This document shows positions 17,155-24,859 of a stretch of 38,206 nt of DNA, in pieces. How positions within the stretch are numbered: position 1 is the first letter of the stretch; the number at the start of each line of letters is the position of its first letter. Both the position numbers and the translations under genes were made by a program. Below the pieces are notes generated by a model. That model did no database searches. It saw nothing but the letters and a program-made list of their open reading frames with translations, and had not been told where the DNA came from. Origin of the DNA: Pollutimonas subterranea (GTDB taxonomy: Bacteria; Pseudomonadota; Gammaproteobacteria; Burkholderiales; Burkholderiaceae_B); NCBI RefSeq assembly GCF_002849655.1, contig NZ_PDNW01000027.1:1-38206 (forward strand), in the 5' to 3' direction.

Positions 17155-17415
17155 TTTAGCGGGGCCGCCAGGTGTACCAGTTGGCAGCGGCGCGCTAGAA
17201 AGGGGGTCAGTATTACATCGGCGCTAACATTTAGGTAGACAGCCGTTCCACACTGCCATTAAAAAAGGGAAAAAGCATAACAGAACCGAAAACTCAAACC
17301 GGCCATAAAACGGCTTTCTGCTTGAATTCACTCTCTACCTGTTCGTAATCTGCGATTCTTCCAATTTTAGCGGGCCACTGGATTCCTATGCAGGCAACAA
17401 CTGACGTACGGCTTT

Positions 17416-18519
17416 CTAGAGCCAGACTAGCGCCGATTCGGCCAGTTCGCGTTCCTCGTCAACGGCTACGTTCCATATGCCCGGCCCTGTACGAGCGTCG
17501 ATGCGGGTCGCCCCGGCATTGTTCAGGTCAGTATCCAGGGCGAGACCCAACCACTCTAGACGCGCGACAATCCGTGCCCGCACAAGCGCCGCGCGATGGC
17601 CTATGCCGCCGGAGAACACGAGATGGTTGACTCCGTTAATCCCAGTCGCCATGGCGGCAATCGACTGCGCGATGCGTACTGTGAACAACTCCACAGCAAG
17701 CTGTGCTGACGGTTCGGAGTCGGCAAGTAGCACGCGCATGTCCCCGTGTCCTGCAATCCCCGCCAAGCCTCCAGCGTGGAACAGCCGCAACTCTGTTGCG
17801 TTTACATCCCCTCCATTCTGGCGGAGCATATACAGTAAGACGCCGGGATCGAGATCTCCCGAGCGCGTTGGACCTGGCACACCGCCCAAAGGCGTGAGGG
17901 ACATCGTGGTGTCACGACTTACGCCGTCCTCTACGGCACAGACGCTGCACCCGCCACCCAGGTGTGCGAATACAGCCGGACCGCGCAGAACAGTAGCGTC
18001 TTGCGCGGCCACTTCCCGTAAGGCGGAAGCGAAGGCAAGACCGTGGAAGCCGTAGCGGCGCACACCGAGCGCGTCCCAATCTCTGGGAATCGGCAGACGT
18101 CGGCTCCACGGGGCAAGTGAAGCGTGGAAGCTTGTATCAAACGCCACGCCATGCCGAGACTGCGGCCAGCGCTGGCCCGCGGCACGAGCAACGGTAAGCG
18201 CTGCGGGCTGGTGCAACGGCGCCAGTGGCGCCAACGCCTCGAGCTCGGCCAAGATAGCTCCGTCCAGTTCATGGCCGCCACATAGGTTACCTCCATGTAC
18301 GATTCGGTGCACCACCACGTCTGGGCGTTGAGCTGGCTCGGGCAACGCATCGAGGAGCAATGTTAGAAGTTCCTGTGGCTCGGCACCAGCTTGGATTTCA
18401 GCACGGGAGCACTCAAGTAGTCGTGGCTGTGCGTTTAAGTCAGAGTATTCAAGCGCATACGTCGCGCCTTTCACCGTGGTCGAGCCCACATTCAAAGCGA
18501 GTAAATTAAGGCCAGTCAC
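17416..18519 (-). CDS. ackA: Acetate kinase
   Basis: From GTG 18519 the protein is 367 residues, slightly below the usual ~400. It carries the ASKHA-fold acetate kinase landmarks: LALNVGSTTVKG at the N-terminus, HRIVHGG, LAPLHQPAAL, VAFDTSFHASL, RRYGFHGLAF, AHLGGGCSVCAV and VFSGGIGHRAALVR. It converts acetyl phosphate plus ADP to acetate plus ATP. The GTG has GAGGG five bases upstream and sits where the family normally starts; the long in-frame extension to 18651 would overlap the upstream gene. It is the last gene of the operon, directly behind the phosphoketolase-like gene that would supply acetyl phosphate. Confidence 0.9.
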   Translation of the reverse strand: MTGLNLLALNVGSTTVKGATYALEYSDLNAQPRLLECSRAEIQAGAEPQELLTLLLDALPEPAQRPDVVVHRIVHGGNLCGGHELDGAILAELEALAPLAPLHQPAALTVARAAGQRWPQSRHGVAFDTSFHASLAPWSRRLPIPRDWDALGVRRYGFHGLAFASALREVAAQDATVLRGPAVFAHLGGGCSVCAVEDGVSRDTTMSLTPLGGVPGPTRSGDLDPGVLLYMLRQNGGDVNATELRLFHAGGLAGIAGHGDMRVLLADSEPSAQLAVELFTVRIAQSIAAMATGINGVNHLVFSGGIGHRAALVRARIVARLEWLGLALDTDLNNAGATRIDARTGPGIWNVAVDEERELAESALVWL

Positions 18520-18583
18520 AGAACCCTCGATTGATCGGTCAGTGTGAGTGCTATGGGCACACAGGCCCCGCGAAAGCACGCGC

Positions 18584-21049
18584 TCAAAGCGCTGACACTG
18601 GTATGGGTGGCAGGAGTGTTGCAGGCTCGCCCGTGCCACTAACGGCCGCAAGCTCGTCTTCAGTCAGTACACTCCCTCGTTCCATGCCCAACACACGCGC
18701 GACCGCCTCCACGACGTGCGCCCAGGTGCTTCGGTTCGCAAAGAGGAGCCCCGGCACGTCCAGCGTTCCGCCACGGTTGATAAAGCCCAGCGCCACAGTG
18801 GTGGCTGGGCCAGTGTCCAGCCGCCGTAAGGCTCCCAAGAACGGCTCCGGACGAGTATGGGTCAGGAACACTCGCGGCCTTTTTGTTGGAAAGAGGGTTC
18901 GCACCTGAGTCTCGGCGTGCGTGTATCGCGCCTCGTCAGAATCCCTGGGCGCGCGGAACCGGGCCGGCTCGGCTAAATAGACGACAGCTGCTGTCAAACC
19001 CCGTTCGGTCAAGCGGGCGTGCGCGCGGAGCACTTCCTGCAGCTGATAAGCGCCTGTGGCGACCAGCAAGATGGCCGCCGTCGCAGGATCGCCCGTTAGG
19101 CATACGGCACCGATCGCCGCAAGCTCTTGCGCTTGGTCCGGTGTCAGGATATGAGGTACTGGACGCTTGGGCACAACGAGTGCAGTGATAGTGCCACGCT
19201 GCATATAGGCGCGGGCCAAGGCAGCGGCAGCACCGTTGGCGTCTGGCGCGAATACCACCCGAGCAACATCAGCCGACTCACCCAGCATCGCCTCTACCAT
19301 GGTCGGGTCTTGATGCGATTGTTCGTTCTTGGCGTTCTCCCAGGTGTGAGATGTGAGCACTAGCGGGACACCCAGCCACCCGGGTGGGCGCCCGGCATGC
19401 GCTTGCTGTCGCGCAAAGATCAGCTCTTGGCGGACCGCGCCGAGCATCTTCGGCGCAAAGGCCTCGTAGGTAACTACCAAGTTCAAGCCGCCCTTGTTAC
19501 CGAGCGCCGCGCATACGACGGCCTCCTCATTGAGCGCGGTGATGACCGCGCCAGTCGATGATTCTGCGACGCTGGGCTCAGGAATCTGCACCCGATGCTT
19601 TAGCACATCCAGCGTGCGGTCAAGCTTATTGCTGCGCAACTCATCGGGATTGCCGACTCGCACGCGTAAATCGGGATTCGCTTGAGTGATCGCCACAAAC
19701 AGCTCGTCCAGAGCAGCCATCGGCGAACTCGTTCCCCCAACTGCGCGATCTGCTATCACCGGCACACGGGGCCGCTCCACCTGCCGATCCGCGAGCGCGT
19801 GATCCCGCTCACGTGACCGCTGATGGGTGTGGTGATTGTTTAGTGCCGAGATCGCTCGGTCCAATTCCGGTGCTGAAACGAACAGTGCAGCGGCGCCTTC
19901 GTTGAATAGCGCGCGCGCCCCGGCATCGTGCGCCGGATTGCCGGCCAGCGGCAGATTGTGCGCGGAGTTGGTCCCTGCCCCTGGAAATCCGTAGCCCTTG
20001 ATGGTTTCGGCGATGCCATAGGGTAGGCGCACCTCACCTCGGGACAAATCACCCTGAGCTTGCAGCCGTGCTTCCATGATATGGATGCCCCACGCGATAC
20101 TGGCCGGATCGCGGCCATCAAGGGCAACCGGATCAAAGCCATTCAAGCGTAGGTAATGGTTGAGCCAGCGCTCGCCGCCTTGTTGAACGATCTGAGTGCG
20201 TTGTTCTATGCGCCGTCCATTGAGGATCATGATTGGACTGACTAAGCCGCTGTCCTCAGCGCGCCACCAGCGCGGCGCCCAGTCACTTCCCCGTTGCTCT
20301 TCAAAGGCCCCATCGCTAAGAAACGCGACCAGACGCTCGCCTTTGAGTGGTGCATGCACGTATTGCAGCTCGGCGAAACCGAGATAGCCACCTTCCATCA
20401 CACCCCCCGCAGTGTGCGCATTGACATGCGAACCGAGCGGCGAGGCGGGCGTCCCATCGGGGTTAAGCGTGTAGGCGTAGAAGTCGCTGACGAAGCGACT
20501 CAAGCCCGCGTCGGAACGGTCGTAGCGTGCCGCATGGGCTTCAGTCATGTTGCCGACCAGCACGTTGAGTGCATCGATCGCGGCAACGCAGTGCCCTTGT
20601 CCCATCATCCAGGCGCGGGTCACCCCGTCCAGCGCGTCCATCAGGAGGTACCCCGTGTACGCGGGCACCATGTTGAGTGAGCCGCCGGTATGACCTTCTG
20701 GCGTGGGTTTGAATTCGGCCGCGTCGAGCGTCGCGCCGTCGGTACGCACGCAGCGACCGTACGTCATGTGCGCGACCAGCCACATGCCGGCGCTCGTAAG
20801 ACGGTCGGCCGCGGCGAGCTGCCGCCAGGCAGTGGCTGCATCCGGCGTGCGGCTACGGGCGACAAGCTCGTCCACCATCTGGCGCACCCGTATCTGAGTA
20901 AGCGGATCGTGGCGAATTACGCCATAGCCGGCAGCCCAGTGCGCAAACTCGGGGTCGGCCCGTCTATGAGCAGCTGCCAGTTCTACGATGCGCTGGCGTT
21001 CGGAGGCTGCCAGTTGATCGGAGGTACAACAGGTGAGATGCTGGTTCAT
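18584..21049 (-). CDS. Phosphoketolase-like (XFP family) thiamine-diphosphate enzyme
   Basis: The 821-residue protein has the phosphoketolase three-domain order. The N-terminal region has EGHTGGSLNMVPAYTGYL and MGQGHCVAAIDALN, the middle has VTYEAFAPKML, TSHTWENAKNEQSHQDP, and the C-terminus has LGFINRGGTLDVPGLLFANRSTWAHV. Phosphoketolases split xylulose-5-P or fructose-6-P into acetyl phosphate and an aldose phosphate. Canonical motifs differ: PGHGGP reads PEGHTGGS, and the GDGEAETGP region reads SDGAFEEQRGSDWAP. It is therefore a divergent subfamily, sometimes annotated as a xylulose-5-P epimerase, and its substrate is open. ATGA overlap with the PRPP-synthetase homologue; TGGGAGG ribosome binding site. 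Confidence 0.82.
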   Translation of the reverse strand: MNQHLTCCTSDQLAASERQRIVELAAAHRRADPEFAHWAAGYGVIRHDPLTQIRVRQMVDELVARSRTPDAATAWRQLAAADRLTSAGMWLVAHMTYGRCVRTDGATLDAAEFKPTPEGHTGGSLNMVPAYTGYLLMDALDGVTRAWMMGQGHCVAAIDALNVLVGNMTEAHAARYDRSDAGLSRFVSDFYAYTLNPDGTPASPLGSHVNAHTAGGVMEGGYLGFAELQYVHAPLKGERLVAFLSDGAFEEQRGSDWAPRWWRAEDSGLVSPIMILNGRRIEQRTQIVQQGGERWLNHYLRLNGFDPVALDGRDPASIAWGIHIMEARLQAQGDLSRGEVRLPYGIAETIKGYGFPGAGTNSAHNLPLAGNPAHDAGARALFNEGAAALFVSAPELDRAISALNNHHTHQRSRERDHALADRQVERPRVPVIADRAVGGTSSPMAALDELFVAITQANPDLRVRVGNPDELRSNKLDRTLDVLKHRVQIPEPSVAESSTGAVITALNEEAVVCAALGNKGGLNLVVTYEAFAPKMLGAVRQELIFARQQAHAGRPPGWLGVPLVLTSHTWENAKNEQSHQDPTMVEAMLGESADVARVVFAPDANGAAAALARAYMQRGTITALVVPKRPVPHILTPDQAQELAAIGAVCLTGDPATAAILLVATGAYQLQEVLRAHARLTERGLTAAVVYLAEPARFRAPRDSDEARYTHAETQVRTLFPTKRPRVFLTHTRPEPFLGALRRLDTGPATTVALGFINRGGTLDVPGLLFANRSTWAHVVEAVARVLGMERGSVLTEDELAAVSGTGEPATLLPPIPVSAL

Positions 21050-21960
21050 GTATCCTCCCAGGGAACCGATGAAGAAGTCATTAGCGCCGAGGCGGCCGCC
21101 GCAAGGTCGGATCCAACCGAGATCGCGTTGGATGGATGGGCGATAGTGTCGGTGCTGGCAATGTGTTTAAGTCCGGCGTCCTGCAGACGTTCATAGGCGT
21201 TGCCGGCAAAGACGGGATGGATAGTGACTAGCACCGCTTCGCGTAACGCAAGGCGCTGTAAGTGCGTCACCGTCTCCAGAATCGTGTGACCCGATGAGAC
21301 GATATCGTCAACCAGTACGGGGATGCGCCCTGCTACTGCTGAAGGATCCGGCAGGCTGACGCGAACGTCGTAATCACCATGCCGCTCCTTGTTTAGCACT
21401 TGATAGGGCAACTGCGCCTCTTGGGCAATGCGTGATACCCATTGCTCACTTTCACTATCAGGACCAATCAGTATAGCCTCGGGGATCGCCTGAGCGATCC
21501 AGCGCGACACGGCTGGCGTCGCCGAAACGTGAGCGACGGGAATACGATACAACGACTGCAGTTGCCGGATCCGGTGCAGGTGAGGATCCACGGTCACCAA
21601 CCAATCAAAGGCCTCTTCCAGAAATCGAGCAAAGAGCGGCACACTGACCGCTTCGCCGCCGTGAAAGCGGGTGTCCTGGCGCATATAGGCCAGGTACGGC
21701 GCAATCAATCCGACCGAGCGTGCGCCAAACTCACGGGCAGTGTGGGCCGCAAACAGCAACGGCAAAGCCAGTGGATCTGGGTTGCGCAGCGTGGCCAAAA
21801 TCGCCACATCCGCCCCTTCAAGGTCATCGTCTAACGTGACGAGCGACTCACCGTCGGGAAAGTGCCGCCAAGCTATTGGCGCCACGCGCGCTTGGAGATG
21901 TGTAGCGATGGTAGCAGCCAAGGTAGCGTCAGCGGGAAAAGGCATCAAAACTCGGGTCAT
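21046..21960 (-). CDS. Ribose-phosphate pyrophosphokinase (PRPP synthetase) homologue
   Basis: The 304-residue protein has the PRS fold landmarks: LIAPYLAYMRQDTRFHGGEAVS (ATP-loop region), VDPHLHRI, a catalytic-loop KERHGDYDV, and the PRPP-binding LVDDIVSSGHTI. PRS makes PRPP from ribose-5-P and ATP; the reverse is possible. LVDDIVSSGHT differs from the standard DDxxxTGGT, and GPDSESEQW replaces the usual PDxGGxxRA, so it belongs to a divergent clade. It is unlikely to be the housekeeping prs, given its place between a nucleotide phosphorylase and a phosphoketolase. It overlaps both neighbours by four bases (ATGA). Confidence 0.85.
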   Translation of the reverse strand: MTRVLMPFPADATLAATIATHLQARVAPIAWRHFPDGESLVTLDDDLEGADVAILATLRNPDPLALPLLFAAHTAREFGARSVGLIAPYLAYMRQDTRFHGGEAVSVPLFARFLEEAFDWLVTVDPHLHRIRQLQSLYRIPVAHVSATPAVSRWIAQAIPEAILIGPDSESEQWVSRIAQEAQLPYQVLNKERHGDYDVRVSLPDPSAVAGRIPVLVDDIVSSGHTILETVTHLQRLALREAVLVTIHPVFAGNAYERLQDAGLKHIASTDTIAHPSNAISVGSDLAAAASALMTSSSVPWEDT

Positions 21961-23477
21961 GCGCCCTCCGTAGAAATTGAGAATGGCTGATTGATCCTAG
22001 CGTACTCCAGAGCATAGGCAAGCTCACCGCGCGATTGCGCGTGCACGGTAAAAAGGGGCTGGCCGTGCTGCACCGTATTGCCGACCCGCAACGCCGTTTC
22101 CAAACCGGCGGCGGGCGAAGTCGGCGCCCCGGCCAGCTTCGCAATACGTGCAAGGCGTCGATTGTCGATCGCTGTAATGCGCCCCTCCAAGGGGGCGGCG
22201 ACATCGGCGGTTAATGCCGCCTGTGGAGGCTCTCGAAATCCACCTTGAGCCTCGCAGATGGCAAGGAACTTTGCCAGCGCTTGCCGGGAGTGCAATACCG
22301 CGCGCGCACGTTGGATCCCGGTGCCTGAGGCGCTTCCAGGGGCCAACTCGAGTAAGGCACCCGCCAAGGCAATCGCTCGCTCTTTGAGGTCGGCCGGCGC
22401 GTCGGCGTCATTGTTTAGGACTTTGAGAACATCCCGTGCCTCAAGAGCTGGCCCGATTCCCACACCCACCGGCTGTGTACCATCGGAGCGATAGATGCCC
22501 AACTGCAGGCCGACCGCCTCAGCCGTGTGGCGCAGGCGTGCAGCTAGGCTGTCCGCTGAACTGTCGCTGCGGACCTTGGCGGTGGGCCCGACCGGCATGT
22601 CGATCAGCACATGCGTGGATCCGGCGGCGACCTTCTTGGACAGCACACTGGCGACCAATTGCCCGTCACTGTCGAAATCCAGCGGCCGTTGAATACGAAT
22701 GAGAACATCGTCCGCAGGACTTAGGCGAACGTTCCCGCCCCAGACGATGCAACCTCCCTCGCGCTCGACCACGCGGCGCATCGCCGGTATGTCCAGCGAG
22801 ACCGGCGCCATGACTTCCATCGTATCGGCCGTACCCGCCGGGGAGGTGATCGCCCGAGAGGACGTTTTAGGGATGAGATAGCCCAGCGCTGCAATAATAG
22901 CCACCACAATCGGTGTCGTGCGATTGCCGGGCAGCCCACCGACGCAGTGCTTGTCCAACACAGTGCCCTCCCCCCAGTCTAATCGCTGCCCGACGGAGAT
23001 CATTGCGCGGGTTAGCCCGGTGGTTTCTCCATGGTCGAGGCGTTCACCGGCACTAGCTGAGACGAAGGCCGCCAACTCTAGATCAGAGAGACGACTTTCT
23101 ACCACATCCTCTACCAGCGTGAGGTATTGTGCATCGTCCAGACGCGCCCCGAAGACCTTGGCACGCAACGCTCCAGCCGAAGCGGCAGGCGCAGGGTGTC
23201 GAACGGTTGCCCGCGCGTCGACGTCCGGCTCTAGGATGTTCCAAGCAGCCTCAGACAATGCCACTTCATCAAGGGCAATCTGCTCGTTCACCACCACATT
23301 TAATGTTGCGGTCAAGAACCGGTCGCCCACCTGTATCCGAACTCGGGTCATGGCAACAAAGCCTTCAGAGCGGCACACTTCGCAATCGCGGTGCATATAC
23401 GCGATCGGCTGTTGATAGGTATCAATACCGGCACGGGTAACTCGCAAGGATGTATGGCTTGACGCAGATACAGTCAT
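21957..23477 (-). CDS. AMP phosphorylase-type nucleotide/thymidine phosphorylase
   Basis: The protein has 506 residues, about 70 longer than DeoA thymidine phosphorylase. The N-terminal domain (about 1-90) is that of archaeal AMP phosphorylases. The core motif KHCVGGLPGNRTTPIVV and the stretch SSRAITSPAGTADTMEVMAPV match the AMP-phosphorylase clade, where DeoA has KHSTGG and GGTLDKLE. Expected reaction: NMP plus phosphate to base plus ribose-1,5-bisphosphate; thymidine phosphorolysis is the alternative. It overlaps the nuclease and PRPP-synthetase genes by four bases each. No RuBisCO or ribose-1,5-bisphosphate isomerase lies in the window, so the fate of the product is unclear. Confidence 0.83.
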   Translation of the reverse strand: MTVSASSHTSLRVTRAGIDTYQQPIAYMHRDCEVCRSEGFVAMTRVRIQVGDRFLTATLNVVVNEQIALDEVALSEAAWNILEPDVDARATVRHPAPAASAGALRAKVFGARLDDAQYLTLVEDVVESRLSDLELAAFVSASAGERLDHGETTGLTRAMISVGQRLDWGEGTVLDKHCVGGLPGNRTTPIVVAIIAALGYLIPKTSSRAITSPAGTADTMEVMAPVSLDIPAMRRVVEREGGCIVWGGNVRLSPADDVLIRIQRPLDFDSDGQLVASVLSKKVAAGSTHVLIDMPVGPTAKVRSDSSADSLAARLRHTAEAVGLQLGIYRSDGTQPVGVGIGPALEARDVLKVLNNDADAPADLKERAIALAGALLELAPGSASGTGIQRARAVLHSRQALAKFLAICEAQGGFREPPQAALTADVAAPLEGRITAIDNRRLARIAKLAGAPTSPAAGLETALRVGNTVQHGQPLFTVHAQSRGELAYALEYARINQPFSISTEGA

Positions 23478-24859
23478 CGCGCTGCCTCCAGCTCCACGCG
23501 TTCCAGGTGTTCCGGCACACGCGCTTGCCAGCCTAGTTCTCGCTGAATGCTGATCCGCAGCGTGTCGGCAGCATCCGGTTCGCCATGGGTGACGTACACC
23601 ATGTGCGGTGCCGAAGGCGCAGTCCGCATCCAGTCCAGCAGTTCGGTGGCGTCGGCATGGCCAGAAAATCCCTGCAGCTGCACCACTTCGGCGCGAATAG
23701 GAACGTCGCGACCGAACATACGCAGTGTGCGGACGCCCGCGGCAAGTGCGGCGCCTCGCGTGCCGCCTGCCTGATAACCCGACAGCAGGATCGCGTTTCG
23801 GTAATCAGATCCGAAGGCCTCGATATGGTGCAGCACGCGACCACCGGTGGCCATGCCGCTGGCCGAGATAATAATCATCGGCACACGGCGTCGGTCAAGC
23901 GCTTTCGATTCGTCGACGCTGTTGACGAAAGTCGCCAGCTCGTACATGCGCTGGCAGTCCTCGTTGGATACGTGGTGTTCGTCATGATGCGCGTGGTAGT
24001 GTCGGGTCGCATTCACTGCCATTGGGCTGTCAAGGTAGACCGGCAACGATGGGATCTCGCCCCGCTGCTGCAGCCGCGCCAAGTGCAGCATCAGCGCCTG
24101 CGCGCGACCTACAGCAAACGCAGGTATGACAATCACCCCGCCGCGAGCAGCCACTCGACGCACGATAGGCCCAAGCTCCGCTTCCTGGTCCACGTTTACA
24201 TGTGATCGATTGCCATAAGTGGATTCGCAGACCAACACGTCACAGCCGGGAAGCGATGAGGGGGGATTCATGAGCGATTCGTGTTGCCGCCCCAGGTCCC
24301 CGCTGAAGTGCAGACGCTGGCCTTGCACATCCAGGCTGATATGGGCGGCGCCCAGAATGTGGCCGGCTGGGTGGAATCGGGCCTGGATGCCGGGTGCGAC
24401 CTCGATATCGAGCTCGTAGGCGTGTCCCTGCAACTGGCGCAAGCTCTGCCTAGCGTCACGCTCGGTATAGAGCGCGACGGGCTCCTTGTGCTTGGAAAAG
24501 CCTTTGCGTGCCGCGTATTGCGCCTCCTCTTCGAGCAAGTGCCCGCTGTCCGGGAGCAAGAGACCGCACAGGGCTACAGTCGCATTGGTGCAGTGGATAC
24601 GGCCACGAAAACCTCGTTTGACCAGTGCAGGCACGTATCCCGAATGGTCCAAGTGAGCATGGGTAAGTACTACGGCGTCGATTGATGTGGGGTCGACGGG
24701 AAACGGTGTCCAGTTGCGATCACGCAACTGCTTGTAGCCTTGGAACAGACCGCAGTCCACGAGCACGCGGCGCCCGTTGGCTTCCACAAGATACCGGGAA
24801 CCAGTCACAGTGCCCGCAGCGCCTAAAAACTGGAGAGTAGGTCCAATATTGTTATTCAT
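23474..24859 (-). CDS. Beta-CASP metallo-beta-lactamase ribonuclease-like protein
   Basis: From ATG 24859 the protein has 461 residues. The MBL motifs are LTHAHLDHSG (His67, His69, Asp71, His72), HPAGHILGAAH and FSGDLGR. The beta-CASP region and RMMBL end follow: GMATGGRVLHHIE, VQLQGFSGHADATELLDWM, YVTHGEP. Proteins of this type (YSH1/CPSF73-like, bacterial RNase homologues) are two-zinc endo- or 5'-exoribonucleases. The start overlaps the ATPase stop by eight bases (ATGAATAA), and its stop overlaps the phosphorylase. In this operon an RNase would supply nucleoside monophosphates, an inference from order only. Confidence 0.85.
   Translation of the reverse strand: MNNNIGPTLQFLGAAGTVTGSRYLVEANGRRVLVDCGLFQGYKQLRDRNWTPFPVDPTSIDAVVLTHAHLDHSGYVPALVKRGFRGRIHCTNATVALCGLLLPDSGHLLEEEAQYAARKGFSKHKEPVALYTERDARQSLRQLQGHAYELDIEVAPGIQARFHPAGHILGAAHISLDVQGQRLHFSGDLGRQHESLMNPPSSLPGCDVLVCESTYGNRSHVNVDQEAELGPIVRRVAARGGVIVIPAFAVGRAQALMLHLARLQQRGEIPSLPVYLDSPMAVNATRHYHAHHDEHHVSNEDCQRMYELATFVNSVDESKALDRRRVPMIIISASGMATGGRVLHHIEAFGSDYRNAILLSGYQAGGTRGAALAAGVRTLRMFGRDVPIRAEVVQLQGFSGHADATELLDWMRTAPSAPHMVYVTHGEPDAADTLRISIQRELGWQARVPEHLERVELEAAR

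Noticed and set aside
17296-17316. Possible ackA terminator hairpin (aaaccg/cggctt)
   Set aside because: Six pairs including a G-U and no T-run; I could not support it as a terminator.
17333-17350. Possible sixth CopR-type box (ctctac-N6-gtaatc)
   Set aside because: The left half-site has two mismatches and no -10 hexamer lies at the 33-base distance in either direction.
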